Of a stretch of DNA of 64,000 nucleotides, positions 41,853 through 51,265 are shown piece by piece. The stretch lies in NCBI GenBank assembly GCA_029941785.1, contig JAPYTK010000002.1:1-64000 (forward strand), given 5' to 3'. The stretch's first letter is position 1; each line of letters begins with the position of its first letter. The notes below the pieces were generated by a model. The model did not search any database. It was not told where the DNA came from and saw only the letters and a list, made by a program, of their open reading frames with translations. A program made the position numbers and the translations under genes. The stretch is from Polyangiaceae bacterium. Lineage in GTDB: Bacteria; Myxococcota_A; Polyangia; Polyangiales; Polyangiaceae.

Positions 41853-42548
41853 TCAACCAGCGCGCAGAAAAGGCTCCCATTGGGGATAGCCTGAGCGACT
41901 TCCTTCTGGACTGGACAGAAGACCGGCGCGCAAGAGCAGACGCGCGGCGAAGGACCAATGCGGCATCCGAGGGCGTGAGCGCAGCGGCATGTGCGCTTCT
42001 TGGGGCGTGTGCCCGCCCTTGCGGCGGTTGCAGGTTTGGCACGAGGTCACGAGGTTTTGCCATTCGTTTTGGCCGCCACGGCATCGGGGCATGACGTGAT
42101 CGATATCCAAATCCTGCTCGGGAAAGGTGTCGCCGCAATACTGACAACGCAGTCCATCCCGCAACATCACGTTTTTTCGAGTGAGTCGCACGGCCGGATG
42201 ATAACGACACGAGTAGTGGTGCAGGCGGACGATGCGGGGTGCGCGAAGATCTCCGCGCAAGGTGCCGATGGCGTCATCGTGGGCTCGTACAACCATCGTC
42301 GCCCAGGTCGGGAAGTCGTGGAGGTGGCCGCCTTCATCGAGCACGTTCGCCCTCTCGCTGTAGACCAAGCGCAGTGCCTGGCGCACCGTGCAGATCGTCA
42401 CGGGTTGAAACCCGCGCCCAAGCACGAGCACCGGAAGGGCGAGCACCTGGCCGCCGCTGCGTTCGAGCAGGCGAAGAGGCCGATTGTTTGGCCGGTTGGT
42501 GATTCCGCGGTGGTTGGATGTGCCCATTGAGAGACCGAGGCTGCTCAT
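41853..42548 (-). CDS. HNH endonuclease family protein
   Basis: LRDGLRCQYCGDTFPEQDLDIDHVMPRCRGGQNEWQNLVTSCQTCNRRKGG. Confidence 0.9.
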   Translation of the reverse strand: MSSLGLSMGTSNHRGITNRPNNRPLRLLERSGGQVLALPVLVLGRGFQPVTICTVRQALRLVYSERANVLDEGGHLHDFPTWATMVVRAHDDAIGTLRGDLRAPRIVRLHHYSCRYHPAVRLTRKNVMLRDGLRCQYCGDTFPEQDLDIDHVMPRCRGGQNEWQNLVTSCQTCNRRKGGHTPQEAHMPLRSRPRMPHWSFAARLLLRAGLLSSPEGSRSGYPQWEPFLRAG

Positions 42549-42711
42549 GCGAGCATTTCCTTAATTTTCGTAGCATGGTGGATTGAGCCCAACAAAGTTA
42601 TGTGTCCCGACGAGGAAGAAGCTCGCGGCGGGCGGATGCGTTCACCGCCCAGCTCGCCAGTGTGCCATAAATTCCCGTAATGACACGGCTATTGGCGCAT
42701 GTGCCACTATG

Positions 42712-42726
42712 GCATGATTTGTGCCA
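42712..42726 (-). promoter_or_regulatory. Candidate sigma54 (-24/-12) promoter
   Basis: Reverse strand TGGCACAAATCATGC: GG and GC correctly spaced; upstream of the HNH gene. Confidence 0.4.
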
Positions 42727-42730
42727 ATAT

Positions 42731-43474
42731 TCAATTTTGGAGCGCGTAGCGCTCGAGAAATCGCCGAATGAGGTGCGTGCTTTCGTCTCGCCCCACGCGA
42801 AACAGACTTGAGGGGGGCGCCTCATCCTCGAGGGGGCGAAGGCTTCGATGATAGGCGACGTAACGGTCGGTCGCCTCGGCGCCGCTCAAGTCGGGGTGAA
42901 ATTGGGTGGTGTAGATAGGTGCACCTTTGACTCGGAAGATCTGGGTTGGCAAGGCATCGTTCGAAGCGAGCAGCTGCAAGGAGTCGGGAACCTCCCCAAC
43001 GTGGTCGCTGTGGCCTGTATGAACATCGAAGGTCGGTCCAAATTCGGAGATCAGGGGATCGGAGCGACCCTCAGCGTTGAGAGTGATGGTGGTCGTACCG
43101 AGTTCGGCGTGGTTGACGTCGGTGTTGACGGGGGCACCTAGATGATAGGCGAGGAGCTGATGACCGAAACAGATCCCGAGCGTAGGCGTGCTTCGGGTGA
43201 GAATGGTTTCGAGTAGGCCGCGCAACTGATTCACCCATGTAGCGCTCCGTGGGTCGTGGACGCTGTAATCACCGGAGCCACCGATGATGATGGCGTGGAA
43301 GTCCTCGGTCCACGAGGGGCGGGGCGGATCGGTGAAGATGTTTCGGGTGGTCAAGCGCACTCCGGGGCCGGCTCGGCGGACCACGCATTCGCGCTCATGG
43401 CTTGCCATCGGGTCGTTGGGTTGCCGGACCTGCACCAGCAGCAGGTCGATAGGGGGCTCTGTTTGGGTCGTCAT
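42731..43474 (-). CDS. Class-I glutamine amidotransferase (GMP synthase GATase-like)
   Basis: TLGICFGHQLLAYHLGA (nucleophile Cys), TTQFHPDLSGAEATD. Confidence 0.88.
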   Translation of the reverse strand: MTTQTEPPIDLLLVQVRQPNDPMASHERECVVRRAGPGVRLTTRNIFTDPPRPSWTEDFHAIIIGGSGDYSVHDPRSATWVNQLRGLLETILTRSTPTLGICFGHQLLAYHLGAPVNTDVNHAELGTTTITLNAEGRSDPLISEFGPTFDVHTGHSDHVGEVPDSLQLLASNDALPTQIFRVKGAPIYTTQFHPDLSGAEATDRYVAYHRSLRPLEDEAPPSSLFRVGRDESTHLIRRFLERYALQN

Positions 43475-43494
43475 GCGTCTCTCGCTCTTCAGAA

Positions 43495-43510
43495 TGTTTC
43501 ACGTGAAACA
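43495..43510. promoter_or_regulatory. parS (ParB-binding centromere-like site)
   Basis: Exact 16-bp palindrome TGTTTCACGTGAAACA, matching the widely conserved bacterial parS consensus. Confidence 0.93.
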
Positions 43511-44194
43511 TGGGTGGTCAAACACACTCTCCTCCGCGCTGAACCGTTGAACGCGAGCCGCTCCAAAAGGAAGCCAGCCCACCACTTCCTGCCCAGATAC
43601 GCTTTCAATCTCCCGCGCATTGGACCGCACGAAGCCCTCATCGGACTCGCCGTTGGCACCGCAAAGCACCACCCCGGCCACCTCGACGCCGCGCGACCAA
43701 AGAGCCTCAAGGGTGAGCACGGTGTGGTTGATGGTCCCCAGCCCGTCGGTTGCGACGACCAACACCGCGAGCCCGAGTCCTACCATCAAGTCCGCCACTG
43801 TCAGCTCCGGGCCGACCGGAACCATGATCCCCCCTGCCCCTTCTACCAGAAGAACCTCACACCCCACGGCCCGCGCCCTGGCCAACATGGCTTGCACATC
43901 TGTGATCGCCATCTCCGAGCCTTCCGACCTCGCCGCGACCCCCGGCGCAACCGCCGCCTCGTAACGGAAACCACAAACCTCATCGAGACGCAGATCCGCC
44001 GTCATCGCCGCGAGCAACCGTATCGCGTCCTCTGGCACGAGCTCCCCCGAGCTCCCTCGAACACAGCCTGACTCCGCAGGCTTCAACGCACATGTCCGAA
44101 GTCCTCGCTCACTCGCCTCGGCAAGCAGCGCACACGCCACCGTGGTCTTCCCGACCCCGGTTCCCGTTCCGCTCACGAACAACTCCATCACCAT
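43499..44194 (-). CDS. bioD: Dethiobiotin synthase
   Basis: ELFVSGTGTGVGKTTVACALLAEA, LKPAESGC, LLVEGAGGIMVPVG. Confidence 0.93.
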   Translation of the reverse strand: MVMELFVSGTGTGVGKTTVACALLAEASERGLRTCALKPAESGCVRGSSGELVPEDAIRLLAAMTADLRLDEVCGFRYEAAVAPGVAARSEGSEMAITDVQAMLARARAVGCEVLLVEGAGGIMVPVGPELTVADLMVGLGLAVLVVATDGLGTINHTVLTLEALWSRGVEVAGVVLCGANGESDEGFVRSNAREIESVSGQEVVGWLPFGAARVQRFSAEESVFDHPCFT

Positions 44195-44253
44195 GTTTCC
44201 TACGTAAACATTAAGTGCTCCCTCAGGAAGCCACCTCGACTAGCCTAGCCGAG

Positions 44254-45525
44254 ATGACCCCAGAGCTGCACCACGTGCTCCTCCTGTCCATCTTGTTCAT
44301 CCTGCCGAAGGCTCTGCAAAAGTTCGGACTCCCGTCCGCTATCACGAGCTTCGCCCTCGGCGCCCTGTGCGCCTTCGGCCACCACGCCGTGAACCTCTTC
44401 CGAGACAACCCCATCGCGCAGGGCCCCTTCGTCGGCGATCCAACCGTCAAAGCCCTGGGCACCTTCGGCATCGTCGCCCTCTTTCTGTACGCCGGCCTCG
44501 AGATCGACGTCGACGAACTCAAAAAAGGCGCGCGTACCATCGCCACCCACCTCGTCCTTCGGCTCATGGTCTTGTCCGGCGTCTCCTTCGCACTCGTCAA
44601 GTTGATCGGCCTGCCCGTTCGCCCCGCTCTCGTCATCGCCCTCGCTCTGCTCACACCGTCCACCGGTTTCATCATCGAATCCATCAACACACTCCCCCTC
44701 AGCGACGACGAAAAATACTGGATCAAGACCAAAGCCATCTCCAGCGAGCTGGTCGCGCTCTTCGTGCTGTTCTTCGTCCTTAACAGCGACTCCCCCGTGC
44801 GACTCGGACTCTCGACGCTCGCCCTCGTGGCCATGATCATGCTCCTGCCCGTCGCCTTCCGTCTCTTCGCACGCTACGTCGCGCCGCACGCTCCCAAGAG
44901 CGAGTTCGCGTTCCTCGTCATGATCGCGGTGGTCTGCGCCTACATCACCAAATCCCTGGGCGTGTACTACCTCGTCGGCGCGTTCGTCGTCGGCCTCGCC
45001 GCACAATGGTGCCAGCGCGAGCTACCCGCCATCGCATCGCACAACATGCTCCACGCCATCGATCTGTTCGCCTCCTTCTTCATTCCCTTCTATTTCTTCA
45101 AGGCAGGGCTCTCACTGCAAGCCTCCGATTTTAGCTTCAAGGCGGTGCTCGTTGGCGCCCTGTTCCTCATCGCCGTCATCCCTCTGCGGCTTCTCATCAT
45201 TCTGATCCAACGGCGGATCGCGAACCAAGAACTCGCCCAGCGCAGCCTCCGCATCGCCATCCCGATGCTCCCCACATTGGTCTTCACCCTCGTGTTGTCG
45301 AGCATCTTGCGCGAGCAATACGAGAGTCAGATCGACGCCTTCCTCTTCGGTGGCCTGCTCATCTACACGCTCGTCAACACCATCGTGCCGGGCTTTGTCA
45401 TGCGCGGCGCGGCAACCGATTACGAGCGCGATTCCTTGCGCCTCTCTACGATACCGCAAGCCGCCCCGGCGACGGTCCATCCCGACAACGCCGCGCCCGA
45501 TACCTCCTCGCCGACGGTCAAATGA
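44254..45525 (+). CDS. Cation:proton antiporter (CPA2/Kef-type)
   Basis: Multi-TM; ITSFALGALCAFG, LFLYAGLEIDVDELKK, TPSTGFIIESI. Confidence 0.85.
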   Translation: MTPELHHVLLLSILFILPKALQKFGLPSAITSFALGALCAFGHHAVNLFRDNPIAQGPFVGDPTVKALGTFGIVALFLYAGLEIDVDELKKGARTIATHLVLRLMVLSGVSFALVKLIGLPVRPALVIALALLTPSTGFIIESINTLPLSDDEKYWIKTKAISSELVALFVLFFVLNSDSPVRLGLSTLALVAMIMLLPVAFRLFARYVAPHAPKSEFAFLVMIAVVCAYITKSLGVYYLVGAFVVGLAAQWCQRELPAIASHNMLHAIDLFASFFIPFYFFKAGLSLQASDFSFKAVLVGALFLIAVIPLRLLIILIQRRIANQELAQRSLRIAIPMLPTLVFTLVLSSILREQYESQIDAFLFGGLLIYTLVNTIVPGFVMRGAATDYERDSLRLSTIPQAAPATVHPDNAAPDTSSPTVK

Positions 45526-47479
45526 TCAACCGTACGCCACCGAGATCGGCAATGTTGTGCGGAAAGCGATCGCCCGGCGTTCCCAGAAACATGTAGTTCT
45601 TCGGCACGCCTAGGCGCTGCGACAACTCGTGGATGAGCGCCGGTCCAAAGGCGCCCTTCACCAACACGAGATCGATGCGCAGCTCCGGGTAGATCTCGTC
45701 GATTTTACGCAGCTGGGAGACCAAATGTTCTTTATCGAGTTGCTCCTCGGCGTCGAACACGTGCACGACTTTCAGCCGCTTCGTCTGCTCGTTCTGCAGC
45801 ACGTACAATGCGGCCCGATTGAGGTTCGCGAGATTGTCACCCTTCGTAAAAAAGACGACCCGTTGGTTCTTGACCTCCTCGAGCTTCGCGAGAAGCCAGC
45901 GACTGAACGGCGCCAAGGTCGCCAGCAACGCTTTGAGCAGCCGCGCCCGCAGGAACGTCACCGTCACCACACCCAAGGTAACCAAGAAATACGTGGTGAA
46001 CACCATGAGCCGCTCCGGGAAATCGATCCAGGCGTTCGCCACCAAGCCGACCAGCACCGCGGCGAGCCCCACGATGACCGCCCCCCAGCTTGCGTGGACG
46101 TCACGGCGCAAACGCTTACGCTTTATCTTGAGCAGCATGTTGCCCACTGCGAACAGTGCCATCACACCCAAGAATGAGATCGTGTAGACGCCCGCCAAGG
46201 TCGTCAACAGACCGTCCGCGCCTCCTGGGCCGCTGGTGGTCATCACGACAATCGACGCACAGAGAAGAAAAAACCCGACAATGATCCAATGGTTCGTTCC
46301 CCTCGCCTGGTTCTCTCGCAAGAACAGCTGTGGCAAACAGCGGTCGAGCGCCATGCGTCGCATCAGTCCCGTGACCCCTACGTAGGCTGTCAGCACCGCA
46401 CCGGAGAGCACCAGCACCGCGTCGATACTCACCATGTACCTGAGCCAGGGCCCGGCGCACTGCTCGGCCATGAACGCGAGAAAGTCGCTGCGGGGCTCCG
46501 TGCCCCCTTCGTTCAGCGCGCTCTGCAGCGGCATGACGGCCATCGCGAGCAAGCTGATCAGCGGGTTGAAGACCGCCACGGCGATCCACATGTTTCGAAG
46601 CGTCTTCGGAAAGACGCCCTTCTCCTGCTCCTCGATGAAGTTCGCCGAGCTCTCGAAACCGCTGATCCCGAGCAGGCCGGCCGCGAAGCCCAAGATCAGA
46701 GCCTTGGTCAACGATCCGCCTGGAGGTGGTTGCGCCCAGTTCTGCGCGAAGATCGTGAAGTCAAACCCGAAGGCGATGACGGCACTTCCGACCAACAGCA
46801 GCAAGGTGAAGATATGAAAGACAAATATACCGATTGCCACCGTCGCCGATTCCGTGATCCCGACGAGCGACAGCACCATGAAGAGCCCGAGAAGGGCGAT
46901 GGTCGCGGGAATGATCGGCAAGCCATGCACCAAGTTGTGCAAGTAATGCATCGCCTCGTAGGCGCTGATGCAGGCCGTGGCCATGTACGACAGGATCGTG
47001 AGACAGGCCGCAATCGACGCGCGGTACTTCGACGTCGTGTTAAGCAGGGCGTTGTATGCCCCACCATTGAGCGGCAGCGCCGTGCCAACCTCGGCGTAGA
47101 TGTTGCGAAACAAGTACAGCATCGCCGCGACGGCCCCGAGACAGATGAACCCGTATTTGCCGCCGTACAAGGTCGCGAGTGCAGCCACGTACAGACAGCT
47201 GGACGTGATGTCGTTTCCACAGATCGCCGTTGACGCCAATTCGCCGAGCTTCTTGTGAACCTTCACTCCCTCAGGGCGAGGTGGCCCGTGAAGCTTCTCG
47301 TCGAAATCGTCGAACAACTCGACCGTTCCCCAGCCAGCGAAATCGAGTTGCGAATCGGGCGGGTTCTCCACCAACTCCGCGTGAAGACTCGGCGCCGTGC
47401 TCGAGTCGAACAGTTCGCGGGGCTTCTTCTTGTCCCCCTTCGGCGGATCAGCTTGTGACTCGTCCATGGCGTCGGCCAC
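45518..47479 (-). CDS. APC-family amino acid permease with cytosolic C-terminal domain
   Basis: Multi-TM with TALPLNGGAYNALLNTTSK, LLGISGFESSANFIEEQEKGVFPKTLRNMW; C-terminal UspA-like segment. Confidence 0.85.
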   Translation of the reverse strand: MADAMDESQADPPKGDKKKPRELFDSSTAPSLHAELVENPPDSQLDFAGWGTVELFDDFDEKLHGPPRPEGVKVHKKLGELASTAICGNDITSSCLYVAALATLYGGKYGFICLGAVAAMLYLFRNIYAEVGTALPLNGGAYNALLNTTSKYRASIAACLTILSYMATACISAYEAMHYLHNLVHGLPIIPATIALLGLFMVLSLVGITESATVAIGIFVFHIFTLLLLVGSAVIAFGFDFTIFAQNWAQPPPGGSLTKALILGFAAGLLGISGFESSANFIEEQEKGVFPKTLRNMWIAVAVFNPLISLLAMAVMPLQSALNEGGTEPRSDFLAFMAEQCAGPWLRYMVSIDAVLVLSGAVLTAYVGVTGLMRRMALDRCLPQLFLRENQARGTNHWIIVGFFLLCASIVVMTTSGPGGADGLLTTLAGVYTISFLGVMALFAVGNMLLKIKRKRLRRDVHASWGAVIVGLAAVLVGLVANAWIDFPERLMVFTTYFLVTLGVVTVTFLRARLLKALLATLAPFSRWLLAKLEEVKNQRVVFFTKGDNLANLNRAALYVLQNEQTKRLKVVHVFDAEEQLDKEHLVSQLRKIDEIYPELRIDLVLVKGAFGPALIHELSQRLGVPKNYMFLGTPGDRFPHNIADLGGVRLII

Positions 47480-47569
47480 TTATAGGCCATCGCCCTCGAC
47501 ACGTCACCGCTTGGCGCGATCCTCCCGGCACGCCTCCTCTCGAGGTCCGCCGCTCGGCCTTCACCGTCG

Positions 47570-48985
47570 TCAAAGTCTCGGCAGACACATGCCGCCCAAG
47601 GCGGGCAGACCACCTGGACACGCGGCAGCGCACTGGCCGCTGATCAAATCTCGCGCCTGACCAGAAGGACACGCCCCACCGCTTGCGGGCGGCGGCGCCG
47701 AGGGGGGCTTGTAGCCGGGTAGGGGCGGCGCGCACAAGCCCGCGGCGGGAGGACCTCCTCCGGCACAAGCTGGCGCACAACGTCGGTAGATGAGATCGGT
47801 CGCCTGGCCCGCTGGGCACGCGCCCGCCGACGGCGACGGCCCGGGTGCAGGCGGTTGACCGGGTGCAGGCGGAGGAGCTGAGGGATCCGCAACCCGCACG
47901 CGGTAGGCGTATCGAAGTTGGTTGCGGACCATGTTCTCGGAGATCCAAGCGTAGCCGTTGTTGCCCCAACGCGAACCCCAACTGTTGTGGATCAGGAACT
48001 GCTTCTGAAACCCAACGGAACGGTAGCCGGCAAGTACGACAGCGTGGCCCGTCCTGCCGGCGGGCACGTAGTCCTGAATGACGTTGTTCACCATGGCGCG
48101 GCTTCGCCACGCTTTGCTGTTCATGTTGAACGCCACCCACAAGTCGTCACCTCCGGCGATCAAGCTCGCCAAGTGCTGGGGATCGTGATTGCCGATCTTC
48201 TCGATGCCAACGAGTTGGTACCGCCCGGCGGCATCGGCCGCTGCCTTCTTCGAGACAATCTGCGGATCACCGTCCGCACTGCCAGGAAAAACGCCATACG
48301 CGATACCGCAGGAGTCGCCTGGTCGCTGAAGCATCTTGCACGCGACGGCGGGATCGTAGGGCCAAATCGTCGAACTCGCCAACCGCTTGTCGACGTTCGA
48401 ATTACCAGCCGTACCCATCCGAGGCACCTTGTACTGTGACCAAATGTGCAGCGCCGAAACATTGTCCGTGGCGCCGACTCGCCTCAGCGCGTGTTCCATC
48501 GCCGTCGACAATGACACCGCCGTACAGGTACCGACCGAGCCTTGGCTCTTGATCGGCCCCTCCATTCCGATGGCGCGATGGTCGACGCTCGTCGGCAACG
48601 GACCGGTGATGAACTGCTGAGGCCGGACAAACGAGGTCGCCCGCGTGATGAGCGTCGGCAGGGAGCAATCCATACCGACCCAGTTGCCAGGCGAAACCTC
48701 GACGGGCGCACAGGGAGACTGCGCAAGAGCAGCCAAGAGACCACCAACATTGATGGGACGAAACACCGCCGGCGCAGCAGCTGGAGGGGGCAGCCACTGT
48801 GGTGCGCGCGACGGTCCGGTGCGCGCTGCTGGAGCATGAGGAGGCATGCCATACGGTGAGTAGGCTCGGCCCGGAGCCGCAGGGTAGCGGGGCATGGGCC
48901 TCGAAGACGGTCCTTCTCCGCAAGCCACCGCCAAGGTGGCGGCGAGCGTAAACATCGAAATGTGCCGGAGCGTCTTCATGGTCAT
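47570..48985 (-). CDS. Papain-like (C1) cysteine peptidase lipoprotein with Cys-rich C-terminal repeats
   Basis: IKSQGSVGTCTAVSLSTAMEHAL (Gln/Cys), GHAVVLAGY (His), IHNSWGSRWGNNGYAWI (Asn); repeats ACPAGQATDLIYRRCAPAC / ACPSGQARDLISGQCAAAC. Confidence 0.85.
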   Translation of the reverse strand: MTMKTLRHISMFTLAATLAVACGEGPSSRPMPRYPAAPGRAYSPYGMPPHAPAARTGPSRAPQWLPPPAAAPAVFRPINVGGLLAALAQSPCAPVEVSPGNWVGMDCSLPTLITRATSFVRPQQFITGPLPTSVDHRAIGMEGPIKSQGSVGTCTAVSLSTAMEHALRRVGATDNVSALHIWSQYKVPRMGTAGNSNVDKRLASSTIWPYDPAVACKMLQRPGDSCGIAYGVFPGSADGDPQIVSKKAAADAAGRYQLVGIEKIGNHDPQHLASLIAGGDDLWVAFNMNSKAWRSRAMVNNVIQDYVPAGRTGHAVVLAGYRSVGFQKQFLIHNSWGSRWGNNGYAWISENMVRNQLRYAYRVRVADPSAPPPAPGQPPAPGPSPSAGACPAGQATDLIYRRCAPACAGGGPPAAGLCAPPLPGYKPPSAPPPASGGACPSGQARDLISGQCAAACPGGLPALGGMCLPRL

Positions 48986-48989
48986 ACCT

Positions 48990-50579
48990 TTAGACGGCAG
49001 ACGCTTCGTAACTGTTCAATACGGTCTGAATATCGTCGGGCTCCGCGCCTGCATCGCGCAGCAGCTTTTCGACGTCACCGTGATCGAAGGAAGCCACAGG
49101 CGGAGCAGGGCTCGACCGCCGCCTAGGGGCCAATCCGCCATCGCGCACGGTCGGCTCTTGAGACGACACGGCCCCGGAAACACGTCGCTCCGCTTCGGAC
49201 GCACGCTCCGTCATTTCCGAAATATTGATTCGCCGGAAGGGCCCGGTTTCTTCCTCGCCCGACTCGGGCGACTCGAAAGCGTCCACGAGCGTCTGGTCCA
49301 ACGATTGGGCAGCCAGCGCGTCGTCGGCGCTGCTCTCCGCCCGCACCCGAGGAGGATCTATCGTAGTGCTGTCGAGCGATGTCCTGCGCGGCGGGTCGAT
49401 CGTCGTCCGCTCCAGGTCATCGGGAGCCATGCTGGAAACGAGCGTGCTCGACGACACGCGCTCTCTCCCTGCTGACTCGAGCGTGCTGGAGGCGCTTTCA
49501 GCGCCCGCTTCGAGCAAACCCTCGCCCGGAGTCCTCTCGTCGCTGCCCACCAGCCAGCTCAGATCGGGCGTCGGTTTCGCCGTCGAAAAAACCCGCTTCC
49601 AGTCGGTTGTCTCACCGCCAATTTCGATGCCGGCCGCGACGCGCATCCCCGCCAGCGTCCGAACATTCGACACGGGAAGACTGCCCCGCCAAATGACCAT
49701 GCACCGCTGAGACACCGTATCGATGGCGAGGGTGTCGGCAACCAAGGACAGCTCTTCCCCCTCTTGTTCGTCAACAGCGGTCGACCCCCACCTGCGCGCG
49801 ACAACCCGGTCCACAGGCAGCCTCGATTGCACTCTTCGCTCTGTCGGGTGAAGTCCCTCGAGCACGAGCCATTCGTCCCCTCGCAGATAAGGAACCTGCT
49901 GATCGTGGGGCGACGATTGAAAGAAAGACCAGTCGAAACTCTCGTCGAATTCGGGAACCGCTTTGTTCAAACCGTAACGCTGATCGGCCGTGACGCACTT
50001 TCGCCGAGCTCGCCAGTAGCGTGACACCGGTCCCAGACCGGCTACCGCAAGCGATCCTTCTGCCGGAATGATGTTAGGAACTCGCCCCCTACCGTCGCAC
50101 CCTACAGGGTTGTTCTGCTCATCGAGAACGGCACGCTCGTAACAAAGCGGGATCGACCGAAAGAGCTCCGGCCGCGCGTCGACATCGGCTCGATCACCGC
50201 GAACCACCAACGACTTGTCCAGCACTGGGAGCGCATCGTGGAACACCGCCAAACGTATGGTCGAGCTACGCACCGCGACGCCAGCTGGTGCATGGATCTT
50301 CCCCGTGCACCACACATCACATCGCGGCCGGAAGGCAATGCGCTCGCTCGCCCAACGAAGACTCTTGGTAGGATCTCCCTCGACATGACTCTCATGAGCG
50401 ACAACCTCTTCGGGAACGTCGAGAATCATGTTCTCACCGTTCTCCAAGCTGAACGTCGCCTTCACAATGACCGTCAAGTGCAGCAGGCCCTGCGTCCGCC
50501 ACAGCATGCTCGACGTCGCCACCGCGCCGATCGGCGAGATCGGGACCGGCTCGAGAATGTCACCCTTGATCACCGTCAT
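48990..50579 (-). CDS. DUF2169-like protein with low-complexity C-terminal region
   Basis: LLHLTVIVKATFSLENG...FRSIPLCYERAVLDEQNNPVGC, typical DUF2169; start ATG at 50579 overlaps the ABC gene end. Confidence 0.7.
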   Translation of the reverse strand: MTVIKGDILEPVPISPIGAVATSSMLWRTQGLLHLTVIVKATFSLENGENMILDVPEEVVAHESHVEGDPTKSLRWASERIAFRPRCDVWCTGKIHAPAGVAVRSSTIRLAVFHDALPVLDKSLVVRGDRADVDARPELFRSIPLCYERAVLDEQNNPVGCDGRGRVPNIIPAEGSLAVAGLGPVSRYWRARRKCVTADQRYGLNKAVPEFDESFDWSFFQSSPHDQQVPYLRGDEWLVLEGLHPTERRVQSRLPVDRVVARRWGSTAVDEQEGEELSLVADTLAIDTVSQRCMVIWRGSLPVSNVRTLAGMRVAAGIEIGGETTDWKRVFSTAKPTPDLSWLVGSDERTPGEGLLEAGAESASSTLESAGRERVSSSTLVSSMAPDDLERTTIDPPRRTSLDSTTIDPPRVRAESSADDALAAQSLDQTLVDAFESPESGEEETGPFRRINISEMTERASEAERRVSGAVSSQEPTVRDGGLAPRRRSSPAPPVASFDHGDVEKLLRDAGAEPDDIQTVLNSYEASAV

Positions 50580-51265
50580 CGCACGCTCGCCACTCCCCCA
50601 CGTCTTAGCATGATGCGACGGACGGGGACGGCGCCTCCTAGGGAGCCGCTTGCGCATAGCGGCTCGAAGAGACTGGGATCGTGACTGACGATGACAATCA
50701 TCGCGCCGCGTTCCCGTTCTTCGGCCAACACGGCCAACAAGCGATCGGTGCTCTCCTGGTCCAGACCGGTGCAGGGTTCGTCGAGTAACACCAGATTGGG
50801 TCGCGCCACCAGCGCCCGCGCGAGCGCCACCCGCTGCCGTTGACCACGCGAGTTCGTGCGCAAGGGTCGCTCCGCAAATGACCCCAAGTCAAAGCGTTCG
50901 GCGGCCTGCTCCCAGGCCGGGCCCGCTTCAAAACCATGAAATTTCGCTGTGATTTCAATGTTTTGCCGCCCAGAAAGATCACCGTAGGCCAAACTTTCGT
51001 GCGACAACCAACCGATCTGCTTGCGCACCACGCGAGAAGCCTTGCCCAAGGGCTCGTAGCGCACCGACCCCGTCGAAGGCCTGAGAATCGTGCCCAAAAT
51101 GCGCAGCAAGGTGCTCTTCCCAGAGCCGTTCGGCCCTTCGATCATCACCAGTTCGCCTCGCTTGATGATCGCGCTCACACGCCGTAGCGCAGCGGTCGCA
51201 CCGAAGGTCTTTCCGACACGATCGATGACGACGCGCCCTATGACGTCGGCTTCAGCAACTTTCAT
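50576..51265 (-). CDS. ABC transporter ATP-binding protein
   Basis: GPNGSGKSTLLRIL, NSRGQRQRVALARAL, LVLLDEPCTGLD. Confidence 0.9.
   Translation of the reverse strand: MKVAEADVIGRVVIDRVGKTFGATAALRRVSAIIKRGELVMIEGPNGSGKSTLLRILGTILRPSTGSVRYEPLGKASRVVRKQIGWLSHESLAYGDLSGRQNIEITAKFHGFEAGPAWEQAAERFDLGSFAERPLRTNSRGQRQRVALARALVARPNLVLLDEPCTGLDQESTDRLLAVLAEERERGAMIVIVSHDPSLFEPLCASGSLGGAVPVRRIMLRRGGVASVR

Noticed and set aside
46289-47233. 314-aa plus-strand ORF
   Set aside because: Antisense to the APC permease; His/Arg/Asp-rich shadow translation.
50820-50860. Non-canonical ABC signature (NSRGQ instead of LSGGQ)
   Set aside because: SRG-type signatures occur in functional CcmA-like ATPases; not strong evidence of novelty.
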